Source of the DNA: Pseudothermotoga thermarum DSM 5069
GTDB taxonomy: Bacteria > Thermotogota > Thermotogae > Thermotogales > DSM-5069
Length of the DNA: 64,000 nt
Assembly (NCBI RefSeq): GCF_000217815.1
Contig: NC_015707.1
Span: 310,001-374,000, forward strand
Reading direction: 5' to 3'
The notes beneath the pieces are model-generated. The model was not told where the DNA came from and did not search any database. It saw only the letters and a list, made by a program, of their open reading frames with translations. The first letter of the stretch is position 1, and the number at the start of each line of letters is the position of its first letter. Positions 1-8,380 of the stretch are shown here, one piece after another. Position numbers and translations under genes: made by a program.

Positions 1-96
1 TGCTATGATGGTAAAGAAAATTAAAAGTGAGAATCCGAGGACCGCGGATGGATTTTTAAGCAAGCGCTTCAAGATTCTTTTTGTCTCAGTTTTCAT
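1..96 (-). CDS. ABC transporter permease, OppC/DppC-like (partial, N-terminus only)
   Basis: Only the first 32 codons lie in the window; the gene continues past base 1. The peptide begins MKTETKRILKRLLKNPSAVL and runs into a hydrophobic segment (GFSLLIFFTIIA). This is the usual opening of the second permease of dipeptide/oligopeptide (binding-protein-dependent) ABC transporters: a short basic cytoplasmic tail, a conserved Asn-Pro, then the first membrane helix. The ATG follows an AAGGGGG ribosome site, 12 bases after the stop of the upstream OppB-like permease, so both belong to one minus-strand operon. The remaining subunits presumably lie beyond the window. The substrate cannot be told from this fragment. 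Confidence 0.75.
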   Translation of the reverse strand, partial: MKTETKRILKRLLKNPSAVLGFSLLIFFTIIA

Positions 97-108
97 AATT
101 CATCCCCC

Positions 109-1146
109 TTAACCAAGGCGTATTCTTGGATCGACCATTGCATAGAGAATATCTATGACAAGATTCCCCAGAACAAGAATCAAAGAATAAAAGAGTGTAC
201 ATGCCATGATAGAGGCATAGTCAAGTTGTGTAGCCGCTATAGCTGTGAAGCTGCCCATACCGGTGCGGTTGAACACCATCTCAACTATTACCGTACCAGC
301 GAAAAGTTGTATAACCATCGCTCCCCCAACTGTTAAGACGGGAATCATCGCGTTTCTTTGTGCGTGTTTGTGAATCACCACGTGCTCTGGCAAACCTTTC
401 GCACGGGCGGTTCTGATATATTCTTTCGTAAGAACCTCTAGCATGCTGGAACGAGTGATTCTCAAAAGGTATGCCCACCACAACCACGATAAAGTCAAAA
501 TCGGCCCTATCATGTGCCTAAGAGCATCCAAAAATACATCAAATCGGCCATTCAGCAAAGCATCTATAGTTACCAACGATGTTATGCGCTTAAATTCAGG
601 AGACTTTACTACTTGATCAGCCCACAAGCTCAGATTTCCTGGTGGAAGCCATCCAAGAAAACTATAAAAGATCATCAGTATGAGAAGTCCAAAGACGAAA
701 TCCGGAAAACTCCAACCAATAACGGCAAAGATTCTAACAAAGTGATCAATGAATTTGTCGCGATTAACTGCTGCAATTATTCCAAGCCAAACGCCAACAA
801 AAACAACTGGAACGATTGAGTACAGAGCCAATTCTACAGTCCAGGGAAGTCTTTTTAGTATAGCGTCCTTAACAGGTTCTTTTCCAACCACCGACCAACC
901 AAGATCACCTGTTAAAGTGTTTTTGAGCCACTTCAAATACCGAGTTATCATAGGATCATTCAAGCCATACTTCTCCTTAATTTTCTCAAGTTGTTGTGGG
1001 GTAAGCTTATCTAGCACGCCAGGGTTTACATAAGCTGCCAGCAGTCTATCTGGTCCCAAGCTTTGTATCATTCCAAAGACTATCAGAGAAATTCCAAACA
1101 ATATCAAAGGCAGAAGAAGAAGTCGCCTAACTATGTACGTAAACAA
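109..1146 (-). CDS. ABC transporter permease, OppB/DppB-like
   Basis: First integral membrane subunit of a peptide- or oligosaccharide-type ABC importer, acting with the partial OppC-like permease that follows 12 bases downstream. The 345-residue protein starts (M)FTYIVRRLLLLPLILFGIS, the standard N-terminal signature of this family, and has about six membrane segments. Near the C-terminus is the binding-protein-dependent permease loop (EYIRTARAKGLPEHVV), which contacts the ATPase. I chose the TTG at 1146 because an AAGGAGGG ribosome site lies 8 bases before it; an ATG 27 bases upstream would place that site inside the gene. In Thermotogales such transporters often carry oligosaccharides rather than peptides, so the substrate is open. 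Confidence 0.88.
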   Translation of the reverse strand: MFTYIVRRLLLLPLILFGISLIVFGMIQSLGPDRLLAAYVNPGVLDKLTPQQLEKIKEKYGLNDPMITRYLKWLKNTLTGDLGWSVVGKEPVKDAILKRLPWTVELALYSIVPVVFVGVWLGIIAAVNRDKFIDHFVRIFAVIGWSFPDFVFGLLILMIFYSFLGWLPPGNLSLWADQVVKSPEFKRITSLVTIDALLNGRFDVFLDALRHMIGPILTLSWLWWAYLLRITRSSMLEVLTKEYIRTARAKGLPEHVVIHKHAQRNAMIPVLTVGGAMVIQLFAGTVIVEMVFNRTGMGSFTAIAATQLDYASIMACTLFYSLILVLGNLVIDILYAMVDPRIRLG

Positions 1147-1227
1147 CAAGTATCCCTCCTTACAAGTAATCAAGTAATAGTGAAAATAATGAAAAAATGA
1201 AACCCGCTTTTGCGTTTTTGCCAGAAA

Positions 1228-1242
1228 AAGTATATCATACTT
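1228..1242. promoter_or_regulatory. Inverted repeat upstream of the ABC permease operon (possible operator)
   Basis: AAGTAT-ATC-ATACTT, six-base perfect arms around a three-base centre, sits between the divergent permease operon and the SAM hydrolase gene. On the minus strand it contains TATGAT and TATACT, either of which could serve as a -10 box, so a protein bound here could block that promoter. No regulator gene is adjacent to say which. Confidence 0.3.
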
Positions 1243-1331
1243 CTCAGCTTAATTTGTTCCATACTAGCAGTCGAACTTTTCTTTATAGTAGTATATAGGA
1301 GAAATCGAATTCGTTTTGGAGGGGGATCAAA

Positions 1332-2111
1332 GTGATAGCCTTTCTAACCGATTGGTCTTACAAAAGTTATTATGTAGGTGTTGCCAAAGCCGTTATGAAG
1401 AGAATAAACCCTTCTGTTGAAATAATAGACATCACTCATGAAATAAACCCTTACGATGTCAGGATGGCTGCACATGTTCTTTTGAGAGCTTCTTTTGATT
1501 TTCCCGAAGGGACGATTTTTGTTGCCGTCGTTGACTATGGTGTTGGTACATCTAGAAAAGCCATCTGCATGAGAACCAAAAATGATCATTTTTACATAGG
1601 ACCAGACAACGGTATATTCACCTTCGTAGCAGATTACTACAAAGTGAAACAAGTTCGAGAACTGGATAACAAAAAGCTTCACTACGGCTCTTCTTACACA
1701 TTCCACGGAAGGGATATCTTTGCCGCTGTCGCCGCTCACTTGTCGAAAGGCTGTCCCTTTGAGGAGGTTGGAAGTGTCCTTCCAAATTTCGTGGTTTTAC
1801 CTTATAAACCAGCGGAAATATCTGAAGATTCCATCGTTGGTGAGGTTGTCTTTTTCGATGGTTTTGGAAACGTTGAAACCAACATACCGGGTGAATTTGT
1901 GGAAAGGCTTGGCTGGGAAATAGACGATGAACTTACGATAAATGGAAAGTACAAAGCCACCTATGCGAAAGCTTACGGCGATGTTCCAAAAGGATCAATC
2001 CTGGTTCACATAGATAGCTCCGGATTTTTGGAAATAGCGGCAAATCAAGCGTCTGCAAGGGATATTTTAGGTTTAAAGCAAGGTCAGCAGATCGTCATAA
2101 GGAGGAAGTAA
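1332..2111 (+). CDS. SAM hydrolase / SAM hydroxide adenosyltransferase family protein (DUF62)
   Basis: Members of this family hydrolyse S-adenosylmethionine to adenosine and methionine using a water activated by an Asp-Arg-His set; relatives halogenate SAM. The 259-residue protein keeps the likely triad: Asp68 and Arg75 in VVDYGVGTSR and His125 in FHGRDIF, plus the GPDNG motif near residue 90. Two usual motifs are altered: the N-terminal TDFG is TDWS, and DPGVG is DYGVG. The halogenase insertion loop is not evident, so hydrolase activity is the better guess. The GTG start follows a GGAGGGGG site. The gene ends one base before the DHH-CBS-CCA gene, so the two are co-transcribed. Confidence 0.85.
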   Translation: MIAFLTDWSYKSYYVGVAKAVMKRINPSVEIIDITHEINPYDVRMAAHVLLRASFDFPEGTIFVAVVDYGVGTSRKAICMRTKNDHFYIGPDNGIFTFVADYYKVKQVRELDNKKLHYGSSYTFHGRDIFAAVAAHLSKGCPFEEVGSVLPNFVVLPYKPAEISEDSIVGEVVFFDGFGNVETNIPGEFVERLGWEIDDELTINGKYKATYAKAYGDVPKGSILVHIDSSGFLEIAANQASARDILGLKQGQQIVIRRK

Positions 2112-2112
2112 A

Positions 2113-4731
2113 TTGAAGCTCATCGTGGGTCACAAAAACCCAGATTTTGATTGCTTTGCTTCTTGTGTTGCTGCAAAAAAGCTTTTTCCAGACCACACCG
2201 TTGTGATAAGTGGTTCGCCCCAACAAAATGTTTCCCAATATCTGCGTATCTATGAAGATAGATACCCTTACATCACCGAAAGCGATTTGGGCGAAGAAAA
2301 AGTTGAATCTTTGGTGATAGTTGATACTGCATCCAGAGAAAGGCTTGGACCTAAAATACAACAACTTGTTGATAAAGCTGAAAAGATTGTGATATACGAC
2401 CATCATCCGGATATCAAAGAGGTAACGATTTCAGGTGAAAAACACATTGAATCGATAGGGGCAACGGTTACTCTTCTTGTTGAGGAGATCAAAAATAAAG
2501 GTATTTCGATTGATTCAATGGATGCAACACTGTTTGCAATAGCGATTTACGAAGATACAGGCAATTTGCTTTACACAAGCACCACCGTAAGGGATTTAGA
2601 AGCTTTGAAATTTCTCTTTGAAAAAAACGCAAATCTGGCAGAAGTTGCAGAATTTGTAAGGTATGATCTGAACTACGAACAGAAGCTCATACTCGATCAG
2701 CTGATTTCAAACATAGAGCAACATAATGTCAAGCACAACGTTGTTCACGTTGCAACTGCAGAAACCGATAAATTCATTGGCGGGTTAAGTGCAGTGGTTA
2801 CCAAGCTTTGGGAACTTCAAGGCGTGGAGACTTTAATTTGCATCATCAGAACTGGTAGGAAAATACACATAATTGGCAGAACCTCATCTGAGGACATTGA
2901 CATAGGAGGATTTTTCACCGAACTGGGCGGAGGGGGTCACAGAAAAGCTGGAAGTTGCACGGTGAACCTTTCGGATGTTTTGGAAGCAAAGAGGTTAGTT
3001 CTTGAAGTAATTCAAAAGTATGTTGAAAAAGGACCTTTGGCACGTGATGTTATGTCTTCACCTGTGAGAGTTGCGTACAGCGATATGACGATCGAAGAAG
3101 TAAACAAAATTATGGAAAGAACAGGTCACAACGGGCTTCCAGTTATAGAGGGTAACAAGCTGGTGGGAATCGTCACCAAAAAAGCCGTTGACAAAGCTGT
3201 AAACCACGGGCTTTTGAAAAACCCGGTTAAATCAATAATGTCAACGAAGCTTGTGGTTGTCGATGCAGACACACCACTTAGCAAGGTCAGAAAGATAATG
3301 GCAGATTACGACATAGGAAGGATTCCCGTCATAGAGAATGGTGTTCTCGTAGGCATAATAACAAGGACAGACGTCATGAGAATGAGTTTTTCCGATGCTG
3401 TTAAAGCCAAACCAAAAAGGCCAATAACACAGCAATCAGAAAAGATTTTCCACAATGTACACGACAAAATGATCTCTTGTCTGCCAAGAGAAATATACAA
3501 CCTTCTCAAAACTTTCGGACAATTTGGTGATGAAGTAGGATTGAACGTTTATGTTGTGGGAGGATTTGTCAGGGATTTGTTGATGGACAATCCAAGCTTC
3601 GACATAGACCTTGTAGTTGAAAGAGATGGATTGAAGTTTGCCGAACACGCGGCGGAAAAGTTAAAAGCCACTTTGGTTAAGCACGATAAATTTCTCACAG
3701 CTTCCTTGTTTTTCAACGGTAGAAGGGTAGATGTTGCCACCGCGAGAATAGAATATTACGAAGCGCCGACGGAACTGCCCCAGGTGGAAATCAGCACCAT
3801 AAGAAAAGACCTTTACAGGCGTGATTTTACAATAAACGCTATGGCTATAAAGCTAAACCACAAAGATTTTGGACTTTTGCTTGATTTCTTTGGTGGGCAG
3901 GAGGACATTCAAAACAAGAAAATCAGGTGCTTGCACACACTCAGTTTCATAGAAGATCCAACGAGGATACTCAGAGCCGTTAGGTTTGAGGTTAGATTCG
4001 ATTTCACAATAGAAGAGGAAACAGAAAGATTGATGCGTGAAGCAATTCACCAAGGTTATTTGGAAAAAGTGAGTGGTCAAAGGATAAGACAAGAATTTGA
4101 AAAAATAGTTCAAGAAATTAAGGCGGTGAAGGCGATAAAAAGGCTTGCTGAATTTGACGCAATCAAAAGGACTTTTCCCGGAACTTTTTACACTGCCACG
4201 ATGGAAGAAAAACTTCGTGCATTGTTCGATTTTCTACCCTGGGCTGAGAAGCACTTTGGTCAGGTTGATAGATTTTATTCGGTAATGTTTGTTCTTCTTG
4301 AATATCACAATGAGCAACTTTTAAATGAGATCAAAGAAAGATACGGTTTATCTTTGAAATTTCTTCAACAGCTTAAACTGCTTAAAAAAATGATAATTCC
4401 ACTTTCGCAGATGATAAAACTCAGGATGAACTTTTCAGACATATACAAAGTTACACACGATATCTCACCTGAGGGATTTTGTTACATCGCATCTTACCTT
4501 GAACCTGATGATCAAGAATACCTCAAGCAATTTTTGGAAAGAGTTTCAACTGTTAAGTTGACCATCAGCGGTAAGGATTTGATCGATAAATTTGGTTTGA
4601 AGCCGTCCAAAAAATTGGGAGAGATTTTGGAATCAATCTACTGTGCAAAGCTCGATGGATTGATCGACGATTCAAATGAACTTGAGTACGTCAAATCTCT
4701 TATCGAATCAGCTTCATCTAATTCGCGATAA
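2113..4731 (+). CDS. DHH phosphoesterase - CBS pair - CCA-adding nucleotidyltransferase fusion
   Basis: An 872-residue multidomain protein. Residues 1-310 form a DHH/DHHA1 phosphoesterase of the nanoRNase/c-di-NMP phosphodiesterase type: HKNPDFD at 7, the DHHP motif at 96-99, and GGGGHRKAGS near 275. Two CBS domains follow (about 312-365 and 373-430), probably binding an adenine nucleotide. Residues about 455-870 are a poly(A)/tRNA nucleotidyltransferase: GGFVRDLL, the catalytic Asp497 and Asp499 in FDIDLVVE, the RRDFTINAMA motif and the EDPTRILRAVRF motif. The last part is the CCA-adding enzyme that matures tRNA 3' ends. The same fusion is known in Thermotoga maritima. TTG start, coupled to the upstream gene. 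Confidence 0.92.
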   Translation: MKLIVGHKNPDFDCFASCVAAKKLFPDHTVVISGSPQQNVSQYLRIYEDRYPYITESDLGEEKVESLVIVDTASRERLGPKIQQLVDKAEKIVIYDHHPDIKEVTISGEKHIESIGATVTLLVEEIKNKGISIDSMDATLFAIAIYEDTGNLLYTSTTVRDLEALKFLFEKNANLAEVAEFVRYDLNYEQKLILDQLISNIEQHNVKHNVVHVATAETDKFIGGLSAVVTKLWELQGVETLICIIRTGRKIHIIGRTSSEDIDIGGFFTELGGGGHRKAGSCTVNLSDVLEAKRLVLEVIQKYVEKGPLARDVMSSPVRVAYSDMTIEEVNKIMERTGHNGLPVIEGNKLVGIVTKKAVDKAVNHGLLKNPVKSIMSTKLVVVDADTPLSKVRKIMADYDIGRIPVIENGVLVGIITRTDVMRMSFSDAVKAKPKRPITQQSEKIFHNVHDKMISCLPREIYNLLKTFGQFGDEVGLNVYVVGGFVRDLLMDNPSFDIDLVVERDGLKFAEHAAEKLKATLVKHDKFLTASLFFNGRRVDVATARIEYYEAPTELPQVEISTIRKDLYRRDFTINAMAIKLNHKDFGLLLDFFGGQEDIQNKKIRCLHTLSFIEDPTRILRAVRFEVRFDFTIEEETERLMREAIHQGYLEKVSGQRIRQEFEKIVQEIKAVKAIKRLAEFDAIKRTFPGTFYTATMEEKLRALFDFLPWAEKHFGQVDRFYSVMFVLLEYHNEQLLNEIKERYGLSLKFLQQLKLLKKMIIPLSQMIKLRMNFSDIYKVTHDISPEGFCYIASYLEPDDQEYLKQFLERVSTVKLTISGKDLIDKFGLKPSKKLGEILESIYCAKLDGLIDDSNELEYVKSLIESASSNSR

Positions 4732-4760
4732 TTGTTAAAATTTAAACAGCGTGGTATATT
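4732..4760 (+). promoter_or_regulatory. Probable aspS promoter
   Basis: TTGTTA (-35) at 4732-4737, a 17-base spacer, and TATATT (-10) at 4755-4760. It lies between the stop of the CCA-protein gene and aspS, giving a 5' leader of roughly 27 bases. Confidence 0.5.
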
Positions 4761-4793
4761 TATAATTAAACGTCTAAGATGGGAGGAATGATT

Positions 4794-6545
4794 GTGCTGA
4801 GAACTCATACATGTGGTGAACTTAGGTTAACCGATGCTGGAAAAAGGGTGATTTTAGCCGGTTGGGTTGATCGGATCCGCGACTTGGGTGGCGTCACTTT
4901 CATAATGCTCAGAGACCGGTATGGGCAAACTCAAATTGTGGTTCCGCAGGGTTTATCCATTCCAATTAGAAGAGAGGCTGTGATAAAGGTTGAAGGAATA
5001 GTTAAAGAAAGACCTAAGGAAAACGTAAACAAAGAATTGGAAACCGGCGAGATAGAAGTGTTCGCGGAAAAAATAGAAGTACTTTCTTCCCCAACGAAGG
5101 AACTTCCATTTTATCCGAACGAAGAGCCTCTTCCCGCCGAAGAAGTTCGATTAAAGTATCGATACATAGATCTTAGGAGAAAAGAAATGATGGAAAAACT
5201 TTTGTTAAGGCACGCTGTAACGCTTTCGGTAAGAAATTACCTTTCAAAGCATGGGTTTGTCGAAGTTGAAACCCCGTTTTTGACCAAAAGCACACCTGAG
5301 GGAGCAAGGGACTTTTTGGTTCCTTGTAGGTTGAAGCCTGGCACCTTCTACGCTCTGCCCCAATCTCCTCAACTTTTCAAACAGATACTTATGGTGAGCG
5401 GACTTGATAGGTATTTTCAAATAGTAAGATGCTTCAGAGACGAAGATCTGCGTGCGGATAGACAACCGGAATTTACGCAAATAGATATCGAAATGTCTTT
5501 TGTAACCAGAGAGGACGTCTTAGAAGTCGTTGAGGGTATGTTGAAACACGTTTTCAAGGAGGTTTTGAAAGTTGACCTTCCTGAAAAATTCGACCGACTT
5601 TCCTACGACGAATGCATGAACTTTTATGGAAGTGATAAACCCGATAGAAGAATAGGCATGAAGTTTGTAGATTTAACAAATATCTTCTTGAAATCCGAGC
5701 TTCAATTTCTGCAAACCATACTGAGTTCAAATGGAGTTGTTAAAGGCTTTGTTGTAAATGGTTTTGCCCACAATATGTCACGTAAGCTCGCAGATCAATT
5801 GGAAGAAATTGCAAAAACTAAAGGGCTGGGTGGAATACTTTGGTTTTCCTTTGAGGGTAACAAGGTTGCCAGAGGAAGTTTGTTGAAGCATCTTGAGAAT
5901 GAATACAACTTAGTTGTGAAAGAGTTGAATATGAAAGAGCAAGATGTTTGCATAATGTGTGCTGGACAGCTTTCTTTGGTGAACGAAGCTTTGGGAGAAG
6001 TGAGAAAAACGATAGGCGATTTGTATTTTTCACATTTGAAGAAAGGCTTTGACATCTTTTGGGTTTTGGACTTTCCAATGTTTGAATGGAATGAAGAAGA
6101 AAAAAGATTTGTGGCGCAACATCATCCATTTACGATGCCAAATTTGGAAGATTTGGAAAAATATGCCGACAAAGATTTATCGAAGATCAGAGCTCAATCT
6201 TATGATATAGTTATAAACGGGTTTGAAGTTGGATCTGGTAGTATACGAATCCATGATGCAGAACTTCAAAAGAAAGTTTTCCAATTGATGCGGCTTAGCG
6301 AAGACGAAATAAAATTGAAGTTTGGATTTTTGCTCGAGGCATTCCAGTATGGAACACCACCACACGGTGGAATCGCTTTGGGATTGGATAGACTAGTTGC
6401 CATAATGTGCGGTGCAAGTTCAATAAGGGATGTAATAGCTTTTCCAAAGACTTCAAGCGGAACGTGTTTGTTGACTGGGGCTCCAGATGTTGTGAGCGAA
6501 AAGCAACTGAAAGAATTGAAGATAAAAATTGTAGGAGGCGATTGA
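4794..6545 (+). CDS. aspS: Aspartyl-tRNA synthetase
   Basis: Charges tRNA with aspartate in the cytoplasm. The 583-residue length is normal for the bacterial enzyme with a GAD insertion. Seen in order: an OB-fold anticodon domain ([20 protein letters not shown], residues about 20-40), class II motif 2 ([19 protein letters not shown], near 214), the GAD domain (about 280-420), and motif 3 ([10 protein letters not shown], near 525). I start at the GTG preceded by GGGAGG at 7 bases; an in-frame ATG 15 bases upstream would overlap that site. It opens a run of genes (STAS protein, cmk, ispH, rpsA, der, plsY) separated by only a few bases. Whether it also charges tRNA-Asn cannot be settled from sequence alone. 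Confidence 0.96.
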   Translation: MLRTHTCGELRLTDAGKRVILAGWVDRIRDLGGVTFIMLRDRYGQTQIVVPQGLSIPIRREAVIKVEGIVKERPKENVNKELETGEIEVFAEKIEVLSSPTKELPFYPNEEPLPAEEVRLKYRYIDLRRKEMMEKLLLRHAVTLSVRNYLSKHGFVEVETPFLTKSTPEGARDFLVPCRLKPGTFYALPQSPQLFKQILMVSGLDRYFQIVRCFRDEDLRADRQPEFTQIDIEMSFVTREDVLEVVEGMLKHVFKEVLKVDLPEKFDRLSYDECMNFYGSDKPDRRIGMKFVDLTNIFLKSELQFLQTILSSNGVVKGFVVNGFAHNMSRKLADQLEEIAKTKGLGGILWFSFEGNKVARGSLLKHLENEYNLVVKELNMKEQDVCIMCAGQLSLVNEALGEVRKTIGDLYFSHLKKGFDIFWVLDFPMFEWNEEEKRFVAQHHPFTMPNLEDLEKYADKDLSKIRAQSYDIVINGFEVGSGSIRIHDAELQKKVFQLMRLSEDEIKLKFGFLLEAFQYGTPPHGGIALGLDRLVAIMCGASSIRDVIAFPKTSSGTCLLTGAPDVVSEKQLKELKIKIVGGD

Positions 6546-6546
6546 A

Positions 6547-6879
6547 GTGATTGGCACAAGTGTAAAATTCGAACAAATTGGTTCAAAGCTTGTTTGCAGG
6601 ATCAACGGTGATATCGATGCTTACCATTCCGCAGATGTGAAAAAAGCCATCAAAGATGAACTTGAGAAAACATCTGCCATGACCGTGATTTTGGATATGT
6701 CCCAGGTTCCATACGTTGACAGCGCGGGCCTTGGAACTATGGTCGCCCTTCTGAAGGTAGCTAGGACACTCAACAAGGAACTTGTATTGGCATCCTTGAG
6801 ACAGAACGTAAAACGTGTTTTTGAAATGACCAGGCTTGATAAAGTTTTCAAAATAACAGATACAGTCGAGGAGGTCTGA
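6547..6879 (+). CDS. Anti-sigma factor antagonist (STAS domain, SpoIIAA/RsbV-like)
   Basis: A 110-residue single STAS domain. The conserved phosphorylation-site segment is present (YVDSAGLGTMVAL, Ser near residue 60), which in SpoIIAA and RsbV is phosphorylated by a partner anti-sigma kinase and controls partner switching. The GTG start is two bases after the aspS stop and follows GGAGGCG. No GHKL-type anti-sigma kinase is in the window, so its partner must be encoded elsewhere. It lies within a translation and isoprenoid gene run with no obvious functional link. Confidence 0.88.
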   Translation: MIGTSVKFEQIGSKLVCRINGDIDAYHSADVKKAIKDELEKTSAMTVILDMSQVPYVDSAGLGTMVALLKVARTLNKELVLASLRQNVKRVFEMTRLDKVFKITDTVEEV

Positions 6880-6882
6880 ATT

Positions 6883-7557
6883 TTGATCGACCAAATTTTG
6901 ATTGCCATAGATGGGCCTGCAGGTTCTGGAAAATCAACAATTGCGAAACTTTTGGCAAAAAAATTGAGAATAAATTACTTGGACACGGGTGCGATGTACC
7001 GGGCTGTAGCCTATTATTTGAAAATGAAAGGTTATTCACCCAGCGAAGATTTGAGTGAGGAACTTGAAAAGTTGAAGATCGATTACAAAGATGGTGATTT
7101 GTACATAAACGGTATAAAAGTGGGAGAGGAGATAAGAAGCCCGGAAGTTGGAAAGCTTGCATCCGATTTTGCAAAAATTCAAACTGTTAGGGAAAGGCTT
7201 ACAAAGATTCAAAGGACCATTTGTGAAAAAGGATCGTTTGTCGTCGATGGTAGAGATATTGGGACAGTTGTTCTTCCGCATGCCGATGTCAAGATCTTTC
7301 TTACAGCTTCTTTTGAAGAAAGGGTGAAGAGGAGGTTGAAAGAACTTCAAGAAAAAGGTATACAGGCAACGTACGAACAAGTTGCTCAGGAGATGATGCA
7401 AAGAGATGAGCAAGATTCAAGCAGATCAATTGCTCCTTTGAAGCCTGCCCAAGACGCTTTCATAATAGATACAACTGGCAAAACCGTAGAGGAAGTTTTA
7501 AATCAAATTTGTGAGATAATCAGTAGGAGAGTCAAATGTGAATATTCTGGTTGCTAA
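6883..7557 (+). CDS. cmk: Cytidylate kinase
   Basis: Phosphorylates CMP and dCMP to the diphosphates using ATP. The 224-residue protein has the P-loop GPAGSGKST at residues 11-19, the CMP-contact segment LDTGAMYRAVA, and VDGRDIGTVV, all diagnostic of bacterial Cmk. The TTG start follows GAGGAGG at 8 bases. Its 3' end overlaps ispH by 20 bases. The cmk-ispH-rpsA order is common in bacteria, and here all three overlap, suggesting translational coupling. Confidence 0.96.
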   Translation: MIDQILIAIDGPAGSGKSTIAKLLAKKLRINYLDTGAMYRAVAYYLKMKGYSPSEDLSEELEKLKIDYKDGDLYINGIKVGEEIRSPEVGKLASDFAKIQTVRERLTKIQRTICEKGSFVVDGRDIGTVVLPHADVKIFLTASFEERVKRRLKELQEKGIQATYEQVAQEMMQRDEQDSSRSIAPLKPAQDAFIIDTTGKTVEEVLNQICEIISRRVKCEYSGC

Positions 7558-8380
7558 AAACGTTGGATTTTGCTTTGGTGTAAAGAGAGCTTTGGACTTG
7601 GTTCTAAAACTTCTTGAGGAAAACAAAAAAGTCTATTTATTGGGAGATTTGGTTCACAACAACAACGTGATGAATCATTTAAAACAAAAAGGTGCTGAGA
7701 CAATTTCTTTGAGTGATGTACCACATGATGCCAAAGATTCCGTTTTAGTTGTCAGGGCCCACGGTGTTCCGCCTGAGGATTTACAATTTGCAAAAATGCA
7801 TTTTGGACAGGTTGTTGACACGACTTGTCCGATCGTTCAAAGGCTTTTTCAGCTTGCCAAGAAGATGAGTGAAGAAGGTTACAAGATACTAACTTTTGGA
7901 AAGAAAGAACACCCCGAGATGATAGCGCTTAAAGGTTATGTGAAAGATGCCTTCATCGAGCAAAATCCAATAGAACTTTCTGGCAAAGTTTGTTTGCTCT
8001 CTCAGACGACGATGTCGATTGAAGAATATAAGCAATTTGCATCCAAGGTGATGGAGATTTCAAACGTGAATGAATTTAGAATGTTCAACACAATTTGTCG
8101 CGTTTCGGCAGAAAGAGAAGCTGAAACGCGCCAAATTGCACAACAAAGCGATGTTGTTATCGTTGTTGGAGGTAAGCACAGTTCCAACACAAAAAAACTT
8201 GTCGCAATTGCCGAAAAATATGCTAAGGTAATTCACGTGGAAGGAGCCGATGAAGTTGACCAAAATGATCTTTCAAATTACAAAACAATTGGTGTTGTTT
8301 CTGGTACTTCAACACCCTACGAAGATGTGAAAAAGATTATCGAAAAATTACTCAGTGGGAGGGAAAGTCATGGATATTAA
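7538..8380 (+). CDS. ispH: 4-hydroxy-3-methylbut-2-enyl diphosphate reductase
   Basis: Last enzyme of the MEP isoprenoid pathway, reducing HMBPP to IPP and DMAPP with an iron-sulfur cluster. The 280-residue protein has the three cluster cysteines: Cys12 (GFCFGV), Cys97 (TTCPIV) and Cys187 (NTICRVS). The family motifs RAHGVPP and VVGGKHSSNT are also present. The GTG start lies inside the end of cmk, and the stop lies 11 bases inside rpsA. In many Firmicutes IspH and S1 are fused into one protein; here they are separate but overlapping reading frames. IspF of the same pathway is encoded at 62710-63180. Confidence 0.96.
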   Translation: MNILVAKNVGFCFGVKRALDLVLKLLEENKKVYLLGDLVHNNNVMNHLKQKGAETISLSDVPHDAKDSVLVVRAHGVPPEDLQFAKMHFGQVVDTTCPIVQRLFQLAKKMSEEGYKILTFGKKEHPEMIALKGYVKDAFIEQNPIELSGKVCLLSQTTMSIEEYKQFASKVMEISNVNEFRMFNTICRVSAEREAETRQIAQQSDVVIVVGGKHSSNTKKLVAIAEKYAKVIHVEGADEVDQNDLSNYKTIGVVSGTSTPYEDVKKIIEKLLSGRESHGY

